This document shows positions 18,785 to 27,477 of a stretch of 64,000 nt of DNA, piece by piece. The DNA lies in NCBI GenBank assembly GCA_023395515.1, contig JAEWZB010000121.1:11119-75118 (forward strand), read 5' to 3'. Numbering within the stretch: position 1 is the first letter of the stretch; each line of letters begins with the position of its first letter. This stretch comes from Bacillota bacterium. Its GTDB lineage: Bacteria > Bacillota > Syntrophomonadia > Syntrophomonadales > Syntrophomonadaceae. Under the pieces are notes generated by a model. The model was given only the letters and a program-made list of their open reading frames with translations, made no database searches and was not told the DNA's origin. Position numbers and translations under genes: made by a program.

Positions 18785-20191
18785 ATGCTGGAGAACCAAA
18801 TAAGTAAAGACGGAGAAGTCAGAGTAGCTTTTGATAAAGATAAGCTCAAGGCATATTTGGAAGTAGTTCCCCCATTAGGTGATGGCAAACCAGTTACTAA
18901 ACAAGATATTGAGGCTACCCTTAAAGAACAGCAAGTTGTACAAGGAATTAAGGCTAATCAGATTGAAGAAGCTTTAAAAGAGCATAATTGGGGAAAAAAG
19001 ATTCTTATTGCCGAAGGTCAACCATCAGAGCATGGGCATAATGCCCAAGTAACTTTTAAGTTTCCTTTGCCCAGTGAAAGGGTGGGGCCTAAAATTGATG
19101 AAGAAGGTACTGCAGATTATCGGGATTTAGGACTTATTTATAACGTGAAAATGGGAGAGTTATTAGCCGAAAAGACTCCTGCTACACCTGGTATACCGGG
19201 GGTGGATGTAACTGGTAAAGCTATACCGGCTAAACCGGGGGTGGATTTACGTATTCCCAAAGGGAAAAATACTTTTAGCGATGATAAAGACACCATGGTT
19301 TTAGCCGCCATAGATGGTAATGTAACTATTCGGGACAATAAAATTGTAGTTGATCCCGTTTATGTTGTTTCCGGTGATGTGGATTTCTCTTCCGGGAATA
19401 TAGAGTTTGTAGGAAACGTAGTCATTAATGGTAATGTTAATTCCGGCTTTAAGGTCCATGCGGGTGGAGATATAGATGTTATGGGCTTTATTGATGGAGC
19501 GGAAGTTACCGCAGGTGGCAGTATTGTGGTTAAAGGCGGTATTAACACTGGCAACAAAGGATTAGTAAAAGCTAGTGGTGATATATGTGCCCGTTTTGTG
19601 GAGAATTCCCGTATAGAAGCTGGCCATGATATATTAATCCGGGAAGCTATAATGCAATCTTTAGTTAGGGCCGGAGGCTCGGTAAGGGTAAGGGATAAAA
19701 AGGCTATCATACTAGGCGGAGTAACTCAAGCTTCGGTAGAAGTGGAATCACGGGTCTTAGGTTCTCAGCTGGCTACGGCTACCGTAGTAGAAGTAGGCGT
19801 TAACCCTCATTATCGTGAAGAATATTTGCAATTGAATAAATTAAGGAAAGAAAGAAAGCATACATTAGAAAATCTGAATCATAACTTACAAGTTTACCAA
19901 AAGAGTGGGGTAGCACCTGAAAACTTATCACCCCAAAGGAAATTAGCTTTAATTAAAACCTTAGATGATTTCAAAAATCTAAGAAAAGAAATGCAGGAAA
20001 TTGAAGAGCGGATAATTTTTTTAGAAAACGAGTTTTTAAATAGTTATAATGCCAAAGTGAAAGCCCATGACATAGTATATCCTGGGGTTAGAATAACTAT
20101 AGGGCAATCTATATATATTGTTAATGACCCTATAAAATATAGTGCTTTTGTTTTGGAGGATGGGGAAGTAAGGATATCGTCTTTACGCTAG
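18785..20191 (+). CDS. FapA domain protein (DUF342)
   Basis: Large 468-residue FapA/DUF342 protein, a family of polymer-forming beta-helix proteins whose role in Firmicutes is poorly known. An N-terminal domain (about 1-90) is followed by PGIPGVDVTGKAIPAKPG, then a glycine-rich right-handed beta-helix (about 190-340; repeated hydrophobic-G-x-V units such as VVINGNVNSGFKVHAGGDI), then a coiled coil (about 345-420) and a small C-terminal beta domain. ATG follows GGGGGG. Such genes commonly lie near sigD in clostridia, suggesting a link to motility or the envelope. Confidence 0.85.
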   Translation: MLENQISKDGEVRVAFDKDKLKAYLEVVPPLGDGKPVTKQDIEATLKEQQVVQGIKANQIEEALKEHNWGKKILIAEGQPSEHGHNAQVTFKFPLPSERVGPKIDEEGTADYRDLGLIYNVKMGELLAEKTPATPGIPGVDVTGKAIPAKPGVDLRIPKGKNTFSDDKDTMVLAAIDGNVTIRDNKIVVDPVYVVSGDVDFSSGNIEFVGNVVINGNVNSGFKVHAGGDIDVMGFIDGAEVTAGGSIVVKGGINTGNKGLVKASGDICARFVENSRIEAGHDILIREAIMQSLVRAGGSVRVRDKKAIILGGVTQASVEVESRVLGSQLATATVVEVGVNPHYREEYLQLNKLRKERKHTLENLNHNLQVYQKSGVAPENLSPQRKLALIKTLDDFKNLRKEMQEIEERIIFLENEFLNSYNAKVKAHDIVYPGVRITIGQSIYIVNDPIKYSAFVLEDGEVRISSLR

Positions 20192-20202
20192 GAGGGACTA
20201 TA

Positions 20203-20505
20203 ATGACTATTAGAAGTATAGATATGCAAGTCCTGGTACAAAAAGCAACAGATGTGTCCAAAATTCAGCATACTCAACAAATCCAAAATGCTGGTAGACA
20301 GCAAGAAAATGCGGCTCAGATTATGCAACAAACTGAGGTTATTTCCAAATCGGTTAATCAAACTAAAGAAACTGAAGCTAAGCGGGTACATGAGGAAAAA
20401 GAGAAGAAAGAAAAAGGAAAAGGAAAACGGGGCAAGTCATCTCCTGCCCCAGAAGATAGCAAAGAATCTGGTTCAGATCATCCCGGAATTGATATTATAG
20501 CATAG
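20203..20505 (+). CDS. Small charged hypothetical protein
   Basis: 100-residue soluble protein with no recognised domain. The N-terminal half is rich in Gln, Asn and Ser and likely helical (QQIQNAGRQQENAAQIMQQ); the middle is a Lys/Glu-rich, low-complexity segment (residues about 60-78); the tail is acidic. ATG follows GGAGGGA. It lies between the FapA gene and the SwrB-position gene and is probably co-transcribed. Expression is likely from the SD and context; function is unknown. Confidence 0.6.
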   Translation: MTIRSIDMQVLVQKATDVSKIQHTQQIQNAGRQQENAAQIMQQTEVISKSVNQTKETEAKRVHEEKEKKEKGKGKRGKSSPAPEDSKESGSDHPGIDIIA

Positions 20506-20517
20506 GTGGTGATTTTA

Positions 20518-21180
20518 ATAGTAACTTTTATAGTTGCGCTGGCCTTTCTTCTAATAGTAATAGCAATTTATTATATAATAAAGCAACAAAATATGATGGA
20601 ATCATTTTCCCGTGAGTTTGCCGATGTGTTAAATGAAGCGGAACAATTAAAACAAGATTTAAATATTATGATGGAAAATGCTCTGGATATCTCCCGTTCC
20701 TTAGTAGATGATCTGGATGCCAAAGTAAATATAGCTCCACCTAGTGATGAACAGATAACCGAACTTATGTTGCTGCCTAATGCCGGGGATAGTATTAGGG
20801 TTTACGAACTAGCTAAACAATTAGATATTGACAGTCAGGAATTGATTAGCCTTTTAGCTAAATGGGGCTATAGATATAATAACCAGATGAATACCTTAGA
20901 CCTTGACATAGTGGCCAATATAAAAAGATTAGTTCTTGAAAATGGGCCTCCCCCAGTTGAAATCTTTAGTAGGAAAGAAAAAACCCAGGTTACAATGGTT
21001 CCCGAGGATAATGAGGACAATTTCAATCTGGAACAAATAAAAAAAGCTCATCCTTACTTAGCCGTGGGCATACTGGCTGAACAGGGTTACAGTATTAAAG
21101 AAATAGCTAAATTACTGGGACGGGGACAAGGTGAGATAAACTTAATACTAAGCTTATCTAAAAAAACTAAAGTTATATAA
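20518..21180 (+). CDS. Membrane-anchored SwrB-position protein with IF2 N-terminal-like domain
   Basis: About 220 residues: one N-terminal membrane segment (about 2-22), a short coiled region, an IF2 N-terminal-like domain at about residues 92-140 (IRVYELAKQLDIDSQELIS, closely like the N-terminus of the infB product in this window), and a C-terminal HTH-like segment (GYSIKEIAKLLGRGQGEINL) of the DUF6115/SwrB type. It sits between sigD and rpsB, where Bacillus has swrB, a flagellar activator. The only standard start codons are GTG 20506 and GTG 20509, which lie inside the SD AGGTGGTGAT; ATA at 20518 has the right spacing. The start is therefore uncertain and possibly AUA. Confidence 0.72.
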   Translation: MVTFIVALAFLLIVIAIYYIIKQQNMMESFSREFADVLNEAEQLKQDLNIMMENALDISRSLVDDLDAKVNIAPPSDEQITELMLLPNAGDSIRVYELAKQLDIDSQELISLLAKWGYRYNNQMNTLDLDIVANIKRLVLENGPPPVEIFSRKEKTQVTMVPEDNEDNFNLEQIKKAHPYLAVGILAEQGYSIKEIAKLLGRGQGEINLILSLSKKTKVI

Positions 21181-21203
21181 AGCGAATTTAACTAAATTCG
21201 CTT
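21180..21203. repeat. Near-perfect palindrome after the SwrB-position gene
   Basis: AAGCGAATTTA and TAAATTCGCTT flank a 2-base centre; the palindrome overlaps the stop codon of the upstream gene. The same stem core (AGCGAATT/AATTCGCT) returns at 21355-21376, this time followed by seven Ts. The first copy lacks a T-run. It looks like a terminator stem separated from its T-run by the 124-bp element between the two copies. Confidence 0.75.
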
Positions 21204-21327
21204 CAGAGCGTCAAAAAAGCCCAATAGCTGCGTTGTTAAGGTCAGCCCGTTCAATCGACGTACCTATGTACGCCTCAATCACGGTCTTCCCTTAACGCCT
21301 TGCTCTTGAACTTTTTTGCTCGCTCTG
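21204..21327. repeat. 124-bp imperfect inverted-repeat element
   Basis: The ends are CAGAGCGTCAAAAAAG and CTTTTTTGCTCGCTCTG, inverted apart from one indel. Inner blocks also pair (GTTAAGG with CCCTTAAC), and the centre is a small hairpin CGTAC-CTAT-GTACG. It encodes nothing. This is the layout of a small foldback or MITE-like repeat; only one copy is seen here, so mobility is inference. Confidence 0.7.
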
Positions 21328-21354
21328 AAAATGCATACTTTTTCAATAATCTCC

Positions 21355-21382
21355 AGCGAATTTACTTTAATTCGCTTTTTTT
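21355..21382 (+). terminator. Intrinsic terminator of the flagellar operon
   Basis: Stem AGCGAATT/AATTCGCT with a 6-nt loop, followed by a run of seven Ts. It would end transcription from the fla/che unit before rpsB. The stem repeats that at 21180-21203. Confidence 0.75.
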
Positions 21383-21437
21383 ACGTCTTTTGGGGCACAA
21401 TAATTGATAATACTAAAGGATTCAAAAGCTTAGAATC

Positions 21438-21467
21438 TTGCAAAACGTATAGCCGTTATGGTATATT
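21438..21467 (+). promoter_or_regulatory. Probable sigma-A promoter for rpsB
   Basis: TTGCAA and TATATT are separated by 18 nt, about 110 nt before the rpsB start. The remaining leader could hold a ribosomal protein leader RNA, but I cannot assign a known fold. Confidence 0.45.
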
Positions 21468-21576
21468 AATTTTTGGTAATTACACACGCTAAGGTGACAT
21501 TATAAATAGTGCTGAGTATCAGTTTTTATAATGGATGAAGCTAGCGGAGGAATAAAACTAAAGGAGGTATATAATT

Positions 21577-22275
21577 ATGTCAGTAATTACTATGAAACAA
21601 CTTCTTGAAGCAGGGGTCCACTTTGGACATCAAACCCGTCGGTGGAATCCTAAGATGGCAACTTATATCTATATGGAGAGAAATGGTATTTATATCATTG
21701 ATCTGCAGCAAACCGTGAAGAAATTCGAAGAAGCTTATGAGTTTGTAAAAAGTGTAGCTGTGGACGGAAAAGGAGTTCTTTTTGTAGGTACGAAGAAACA
21801 AGCTCAGGAAACTATTAAAGAGGAAGCTATCAGGTCTAATATGTACTTTGTCAATCAGCGTTGGTTGGGTGGCATGTTAACCAACTATAAGACGATTAGA
21901 AAAAGAGTATTAAGGTTAAAACAGCTGGAAAAAATGGAAGCAGAAGGAGCTTTTGACGTTTTAACCAAAAAAGAAGTGGCAAAACTTATAAATGAGCGGG
22001 AAAGACTGGAAAGATTTTTAGGCGGTATTAAGGATATGGAAAAACTGCCCGGAGCTATTTTTGTAGTTGATCCCAGAAAAGAAAGAATTGCAGTAGCTGA
22101 AGCCAGAAAACTAAATATTCCTGTAGTAGCTATTGTTGATACTAACTGTGATCCTGATGAAGTAGATTATGTTATCCCCGGTAATGATGATGCTATCAGA
22201 GCAGTAAAGCTTATAACTGGAAAAATGGCAGATGCTGTTCTGGAAGGCAGGCAAGGAGAACAAGTTACTGCTTAA
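21577..22275 (+). CDS. rpsB: 30S ribosomal protein S2
   Basis: Small-subunit ribosomal protein, 232 residues, typical length. Signature motifs are MKQLLEAGVHFGHQTRRWNP, RWLGGMLTNYKTI and VVDPRKERIAVAEA. ATG at 21577 has AAAGGAGG upstream. First gene of the rpsB-tsf-pyrH-frr group. Confidence 0.98.
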   Translation: MSVITMKQLLEAGVHFGHQTRRWNPKMATYIYMERNGIYIIDLQQTVKKFEEAYEFVKSVAVDGKGVLFVGTKKQAQETIKEEAIRSNMYFVNQRWLGGMLTNYKTIRKRVLRLKQLEKMEAEGAFDVLTKKEVAKLINERERLERFLGGIKDMEKLPGAIFVVDPRKERIAVAEARKLNIPVVAIVDTNCDPDEVDYVIPGNDDAIRAVKLITGKMADAVLEGRQGEQVTA

Positions 22276-22284
22276 GTGATCAAC

Positions 22285-22317
22285 AAGGGGTGGATTTTTA
22301 CTAAACACCCCTTTTTT
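22285..22317 (+). terminator. Intrinsic terminator/attenuator between rpsB and tsf
   Basis: Stem GGGGTG/CACCCC with a 13-nt loop and six Ts. It lies between two genes usually co-transcribed, so it probably lowers rather than abolishes read-through into tsf. Confidence 0.8.
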
Positions 22318-22388
22318 GTACTATCATTAAAAAAACTGCCTATTGCTAAGGCAAAGGGTTAATTATAAATACATAGGAGGTTATGAAC

Positions 22389-23036
22389 TTGGTAACTGCT
22401 GCAATGGTAAAAGAGCTGCGTGAAAGAACTGGCGCAGGAATGATGGATTGTAAAAAAGCTCTGGTTGAAACTAACGGTGACATTGAAAAAGCCATAGATG
22501 AATTAAGAACTAAAGGTTTGGCTAAAGCGGCCAAAAAGGCTGGTAGAGTTGCAAGTGAAGGCTTAGTTATATCTTATATTCATGGTGGCGGGAGAATCGG
22601 GGTATTAGTTGAAGTAAACTGTGAAACTGATTTTGTAGCTAAAACTGATGAGTTTAAACAACTTGCTTATGATATTGCTATGCAAATAGCCGCCTCTAAT
22701 CCTGAATATGTTTCTCGTGAAGAAGTTCCGGAAACAGTTATTAATCACGAAAAAGAAATTTTAAGAGCGCAAGCTTTAGAAGAAGGCAAACCGGAAAAGA
22801 TTATTGATAAAATGATTGAAGGCAGAATTGAAAAGTACTTCAAAGAAAAATGCTTGCTGGAACAAGAGTTCATTAAAGATACCGATAAATCCGTTCAGGA
22901 ATTAGTACATGAAAATGTGGCTAAAATTGGGGAAAATATTACGGTGCGCAGGTTTGCGAGATATGAAGTTGGAGAAGGTATTGAAAAAGAAGTCGTAGAT
23001 TTTGCTACTGAAGTTATGTCGCAAATTAAATCTTAA
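22389..23036 (+). CDS. tsf: Translation elongation factor Ts
   Basis: Nucleotide exchange factor for EF-Tu, 215 residues. N-terminal UBA-like domain with MVKELRERTGAGMMDCKKAL, then the core with GVLVEVNCETDFVA. The start is TTG at 22389: AGGAGG ends at 22380, only 2 nt before the ATG at 22383 but 8 nt before the TTG, and the family begins right at this point (xTAAMVKELRE). Confidence 0.96.
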   Translation: MVTAAMVKELRERTGAGMMDCKKALVETNGDIEKAIDELRTKGLAKAAKKAGRVASEGLVISYIHGGGRIGVLVEVNCETDFVAKTDEFKQLAYDIAMQIAASNPEYVSREEVPETVINHEKEILRAQALEEGKPEKIIDKMIEGRIEKYFKEKCLLEQEFIKDTDKSVQELVHENVAKIGENITVRRFARYEVGEGIEKEVVDFATEVMSQIKS

Positions 23037-23069
23037 TATTAATAATAATAGCGTCTGGGAGGTAGTATT

Positions 23070-23786
23070 TTGCAACAACCCAAGTATAAACGAGTCGTCC
23101 TAAAATTAAGTGGAGAGGCCCTAGCTGGAAATGACGGTTATGGTATAAACCATGAGATAATATCTTCTATTTCTAAGCAAGTGGTAGAAGTTGTTAATTT
23201 AGGAGTACAGGTTGCAATCGTAGTAGGCGGAGGAAATATTTGGCGTGGTGTAGCAGGAAGTGCCCGGGGAATGGATCGGGCTACTGCTGACTATATGGGC
23301 ATGCTGGCAACCGTAATTAATGCCTTGGCACTCCAAGACGCTCTGGAAAATCTTGATATGGGAACTAGAGTTCTATCTGCTATAGAAATGAAAGAAATTG
23401 CCGAACCTTATATTAGGCGCAGAGCTATCAGACATTTAGAAAAGGGTAGAGTAGTAATATTTGCCGCCGGAACCGGTAACCCATATTTTTCTACGGATAC
23501 AGCCGCAGCCTTACGTTCAGCCGAGATAGAAGCTGATGTTATATTAATGGCTAAAAAAGTTGATGGGGTATATGATTCAGATCCGGTTAAAAATCCCGAT
23601 GCTAAGAAGTTTACGGATTTGGAATTTATTGATGTCCTTAATAAAGGGTTGGGTGTGATGGATTCAACGGCTGCTTCCTTGTGTATGGATAATAAAATAC
23701 CTATTATTGTTTTTGATTTAACCCAGAATGGTAATATACTAAAAGCAGTATTGGGTGAGGATATAGGAACCTATGTAGGGAGGTAA
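23070..23786 (+). CDS. pyrH: UMP kinase
   Basis: Phosphorylates UMP to UDP in pyrimidine nucleotide synthesis; bacterial amino-acid-kinase-fold type. It is 238 residues with VVLKLSGEALAG, VGGGNIWRG and the uridylate region FAAGTGNPYFSTDTAA. The start is TTG at 23070 behind GGGAGG. In the canonical place between tsf and frr. Confidence 0.97.
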   Translation: MQQPKYKRVVLKLSGEALAGNDGYGINHEIISSISKQVVEVVNLGVQVAIVVGGGNIWRGVAGSARGMDRATADYMGMLATVINALALQDALENLDMGTRVLSAIEMKEIAEPYIRRRAIRHLEKGRVVIFAAGTGNPYFSTDTAAALRSAEIEADVILMAKKVDGVYDSDPVKNPDAKKFTDLEFIDVLNKGLGVMDSTAASLCMDNKIPIIVFDLTQNGNILKAVLGEDIGTYVGR

Positions 23787-23790
23787 TAAA

Positions 23791-24348
23791 GTGGTTAAAG
23801 ATATTTTACTTGATGCTGAAGATCGCATGAAGAAATCTATTGAGCATCTTAAAACCGACTTGGCATCCTTAAGGGCGGGCCGAGCAAATCCGGCCATGTT
23901 AGATAAAATTATGGTTGATTATTACGGAGAGCCTACCCCCATTAACCAATTGGCTAACATAACGGTACCTGAGGCTAGATTACTGGTAATACAACCATGG
24001 GATAAGTCCAGTATAGCGGAAATAGAGAAAGCCATTTTAAAATCCGACTTAGGGATTAATCCTAACAACGATGGTAATGTTATTCGGATTGCTATTCCCC
24101 AATTAACTGAAGAAAGACGAAAAGATTTAGTTAAGGTGGTCAAAAAGAGAGCCGAAGATAATAGAGTAGCTGTTCGTAATATTAGAAGAGAAGCTAATGA
24201 CCTGTTAAAGTCCAGTGAAAAAGACAAGTTAATTTCCGAGGACGAAAACAAAAAGGGCATGGAAGATATTCAAAAACTAACTGATAAATACATCAAGGAA
24301 GTGGACAATATCTTACAAGCTAAAGAAAAAGACATAATGGAAGTCTAA
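23791..24348 (+). CDS. frr: Ribosome recycling factor
   Basis: Splits post-termination ribosomes together with EF-G. It is 185 residues, with the conserved segments LRAGRANPAMLD, PINQLANITVPEAR and RRKDLVK. GTG start at 23791, four nt after the pyrH stop, behind GGGAGG. Confidence 0.97.
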   Translation: MVKDILLDAEDRMKKSIEHLKTDLASLRAGRANPAMLDKIMVDYYGEPTPINQLANITVPEARLLVIQPWDKSSIAEIEKAILKSDLGINPNNDGNVIRIAIPQLTEERRKDLVKVVKKRAEDNRVAVRNIRREANDLLKSSEKDKLISEDENKKGMEDIQKLTDKYIKEVDNILQAKEKDIMEV

Positions 24349-24375
24349 TGATTTATATTTTTGATTCGGGATATA

Positions 24376-24396
24376 CCCCCTTTTAGGGGGTTTTTA
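24376..24396 (+). terminator. Intrinsic terminator after frr
   Basis: CCCCC-TTTTA-GGGGG followed by TTTTT. It ends the rpsB-frr unit before uppS. Confidence 0.85.
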
Positions 24397-24438
24397 ATTT
24401 ATACTATCAGATCAGTATAAAATGAGAAGAGGGGTATT

Positions 24439-25188
24439 TTGAGTAAAAGCCAACTAAACTATAAAAACTTGATTAATCCCCAAAAACTACCGCGCCATAT
24501 TGCTATAATTATGGATGGCAATGGCAGATGGGCTAAGAAAAAATTTATGCCCCGTACTATGGGACATCGAGCCGGTATGAGTTCCTTGAAAAAGGTAGTT
24601 ACCGCTTCCTCACAGATGGGCATATCCATTCTTACGGTTTTTGCTTTCTCAACTGAAAATTGGAAAAGACCAACTGAAGAAGTAAACTTTTTAATGAATT
24701 TATTAGTTGAATATTTACATAAGGAATTAGATGAGCTCCATGAAAATAATGTCCGGATTAATATGTTAGGAGACCGGCAAACTTTACCTTCAATTTGTCA
24801 AAATGAAATAGATGCTGCTATTAAGAAGACGGCTAACAATAATGGGTTGCTTTTTAATATTGCTCTAAATTATGGGGCGCGGGATGAAATGTTGACGGCC
24901 ATGAAAAGTCTCTTTAGCCAAGCCCAAGCTAATGAGATTTCCCTGGATAATTTAACTGAAGAAATGTTCTCCAGTTTGTTGTATACTAAGGATATTGCCG
25001 ATCCGGACCTGTTAATTAGAACAGCGGGGGAAAAAAGAATAAGCAATTTTTTATTATGGCAGATAGCTTATAGTGAATTATGGTTTACCGAGGTTTTATG
25101 GCCTGATTTTACGGAACAGGATTTATGGCAGGCTATTTATGATTATCAGCAAAGAGACCGCAGGTTTGGCGGATTAAGTCCAAAATGA
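24439..25188 (+). CDS. uppS: Undecaprenyl diphosphate synthase (isoprenyl transferase)
   Basis: cis-Prenyltransferase that makes the C55 lipid carrier for cell wall precursors. It is 249 residues with the catalytic motif IIMDGNGRWAKK, then GHRAGM, FAFSTENWKRP and DLLIRTAGEKRISNFLLWQ (in part). The start is TTG at 24439 after GAGGGG. Adjacent to cdsA. Confidence 0.96.
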   Translation: MSKSQLNYKNLINPQKLPRHIAIIMDGNGRWAKKKFMPRTMGHRAGMSSLKKVVTASSQMGISILTVFAFSTENWKRPTEEVNFLMNLLVEYLHKELDELHENNVRINMLGDRQTLPSICQNEIDAAIKKTANNNGLLFNIALNYGARDEMLTAMKSLFSQAQANEISLDNLTEEMFSSLLYTKDIADPDLLIRTAGEKRISNFLLWQIAYSELWFTEVLWPDFTEQDLWQAIYDYQQRDRRFGGLSPK

Positions 25189-25205
25189 CGGGATGAGATA
25201 TTTTA

Positions 25206-25991
25206 ATGTTAAAAGAAAGAATTATTAGTACAATAGTAGGTGTACCCTTAATAGTAGCTATCCTATATACCGGGGGAGTATATTGGATAGTGTTTTTTGC
25301 TTTACTAGGTCTAGGGGGACTTTATGAATTTAATAAAATGATTAGCAAAGAATATCAACCCATGTGGGTTTTCAGTATTTTATTAATGTTAATTATAATG
25401 TTTCATAGCTATAATGATTTATTAATTCCATCCTTAGTTCTTTTTATGTTTATAATAGTTATATACTTAGTAATAAAGTTTCCGCAAACTACTATAATCG
25501 ACATGGCTCTCAGCTTATTGCCTGCATTATATTTAGGCTTTTCTTTAAGTTTTGCCATACTGCTCAATAATCAACCTCATGCTTTTCTAATCATGCTAGT
25601 TTTGTTTTTATTTACTTGGAGTAGTGATGTAGGCGGCTATGTTTTTGGGAGGTTATGGGGAAAACATAAATTAGCCCCTCTCTTAAGTCCCAATAAAACT
25701 TGGGAAGGTTCTATGGGAGGCATAGTTTTAACTATTATTGCCGCAGTACTTCTTTTTAATGGGGCTGGACTGGGCCATCAAAATATAGTTAGTATAATTA
25801 TTCTAGGTATTTTATCAAGTATTGCTGCGCAATTAGGAGATTTATTTATGTCGGGAGTAAAACGGATATTTTCCATAAAGGATTCCGGTAATTTAATTCC
25901 CGGGCATGGTGGAATTTTGGACCGGTTTGATAGTTTTCTATTGGTTTTACCTATTGTATACTGTTGTATTTATTATGGTAAAATCTTATAA
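25206..25991 (+). CDS. cdsA: Phosphatidate cytidylyltransferase
   Basis: Makes CDP-diacylglycerol for phospholipid synthesis. It is 261 residues and strongly hydrophobic with about seven membrane segments. It has the SPNKTWEGSMGG segment and the C-terminal family signature (KRIFSIKDSGNLIPGHGG, then ILDRFDS). ATG at 25206. It is followed by a long non-coding repeat instead of running straight into the next gene. Confidence 0.95.
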   Translation: MLKERIISTIVGVPLIVAILYTGGVYWIVFFALLGLGGLYEFNKMISKEYQPMWVFSILLMLIIMFHSYNDLLIPSLVLFMFIIVIYLVIKFPQTTIIDMALSLLPALYLGFSLSFAILLNNQPHAFLIMLVLFLFTWSSDVGGYVFGRLWGKHKLAPLLSPNKTWEGSMGGIVLTIIAAVLLFNGAGLGHQNIVSIIILGILSSIAAQLGDLFMSGVKRIFSIKDSGNLIPGHGGILDRFDSFLLVLPIVYCCIYYGKIL

Positions 25992-26057
25992 AGAAGAATT
26001 GGCTGGTTTTAAATAATTATTAATTCTTATTCTGCTGCAAAAAGTTATTATTCGTTA

Positions 26058-26312
26058 GTTGAATGTATAAATATTCCGTCACCAGACTTCGCATGGGGAA
26101 ACACCAACTGCTTGTCTCAAGAATAAAGGGGTACCGGGCCAAAATCACATCCTTAATGGTGAACGATAGTGAACATCGGGAGTGCCCGTGAGTACATCCT
26201 GTTCAGTGGCCCGCTCACCTCGTCCATGAGGTTCGCCCCCTTTCTTCTTGAGCCTTCGCAGGGTGTATCCGCCATGCTGCGTCAACGGCTCCTACATATT
26301 TATACATTCAAC
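26058..26312. repeat. Long inverted-repeat element, copy 1 (about 255 bp)
   Basis: The outer arms are perfectly inverted for 17 nt (GTTGAATGTATAAATAT and ATATTTATACATTCAAC), then pair imperfectly inward: CATGGGG..ACACC with GGGTGT..CCATG, and CTCAAGAA..AAAGGGG with CCCCCTTTCTTCTTGAG. It contains no gene. A diverged copy in the same orientation lies at 57177-57436. Arm differences between copies are matched on both sides. It occupies most of the 370-nt gap between cdsA and ytvI and ends 49 nt before the ytvI start. Confidence 0.9.
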
Positions 26313-26361
26313 ATGATAAATTAAGGTTAATTTAAAATTAAAACTGATGGGTGAGGATAAT

Positions 26362-27477
26362 ATGGATCCTGAATTAACTAGATATTTAAAAACTTTAACT
26401 AAACTGGCCATCTTGGTTATGGCGTTAGTGGCTATTTATTTGTTGTTTACTTATGTTTTTCCCATAGCCGGTAAAATGCTGTCATATTTACCGTCACTGC
26501 TGATGCCCTTTATAATTGCGGTTCTTTTGGCCATTATAATTGAACCGGTAGTAGTATTTTTTGAAACTAAAGCTAGATTAAAAAGAAGTTGGTCGGTTGC
26601 GCTTAGTTTAACCTTAGTAGTAGGTGGTTTTATATATTTAGTTTCATTATTAATTGCTAAGATAATGCAAGAAATTTCCGGTATGACTCCTCAGTTAATA
26701 AAGTATTCTGATGGAGTAGTACAAAAGATAATAGCGGCAGTCAGTGATTTTAGAGTGCTTTATTTGAAATTAAACTTACCGATTGAAGTGCAAAATGCTA
26801 TCCAGGATAATTTGCAAAATTCCATAACGGTAATACGTCAATTCATGGAAAGCAGTGTTAACTCTCTAGCCAAGTTATTAACCGTATTACCCGATATGTT
26901 TGTAGTTATTATGATTGCTACCGTAGCCACCTTTTTTATCATTAAAGACCGGGCGTTACTTAAAATTTTCTTTTTACAGCTTATACCGGGCAATGCCAGA
27001 TCTAAAACTAGAGATGTTACCACTGAGCTTTTTAAATCCTTTATCGGTTTTCTGAAAGCCTATAGTATTTTAATTACCATAACTGCAATAGTTACTATGA
27101 TTGGCCTTAAAATCCTGGGGGCTAAGTATATACTGACTATCGGTATTGTAGTGGGCCTTTTGGATATTTTACCTATTTTGGGTCCGGGAACCTTTTTTAT
27201 TCCGTGGATCATCTGGGAATTTATTTCCGGTAACACCGGCTTCGGAATTAGTTTAGTAGTTTTATATGGAATCATCTCAGTAGTAAGGCAATTTTTAGAA
27301 CCGAAAATAATTGGAGATAATATAGGCTTACACCCTTTGGCCACCTTGTTTTCTTTATATGTGGGGTTAAGGCTGGGAGGAATTGTGGGCATGATTTTAG
27401 GTCCCGTCTTAATTGTTATTATCATGGCCAGCTACCGGGTAGGTATTTTTGATGGTATCAACTGGAGGAAGCGTTAA
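26362..27477 (+). CDS. AI-2E family / sporulation integral membrane protein YtvI-like
   Basis: 371-residue polytopic membrane protein of the AI-2E transporter (UPF0118) superfamily, closest by pattern to YtvI, a sporulation-associated member of unknown transport function. About eight hydrophobic segments; motifs include PFIIAVLLAIIIEPVV, LLDILPILGPGTFFIPW and FLEPKIIGDNIGLHPL. The start was set at ATG 26362 because GGGTGAGG lies just upstream; ATG 26347 is upstream of that SD. Its stop overlaps dxr (TAATG). Confidence 0.85.
   Translation: MDPELTRYLKTLTKLAILVMALVAIYLLFTYVFPIAGKMLSYLPSLLMPFIIAVLLAIIIEPVVVFFETKARLKRSWSVALSLTLVVGGFIYLVSLLIAKIMQEISGMTPQLIKYSDGVVQKIIAAVSDFRVLYLKLNLPIEVQNAIQDNLQNSITVIRQFMESSVNSLAKLLTVLPDMFVVIMIATVATFFIIKDRALLKIFFLQLIPGNARSKTRDVTTELFKSFIGFLKAYSILITITAIVTMIGLKILGAKYILTIGIVVGLLDILPILGPGTFFIPWIIWEFISGNTGFGISLVVLYGIISVVRQFLEPKIIGDNIGLHPLATLFSLYVGLRLGGIVGMILGPVLIVIIMASYRVGIFDGINWRKR

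Noticed and set aside
21204..21327. Insertion sequence or transposase gene
   Set aside because: The element is too short and has no open frame; no transposase was seen anywhere in the window.
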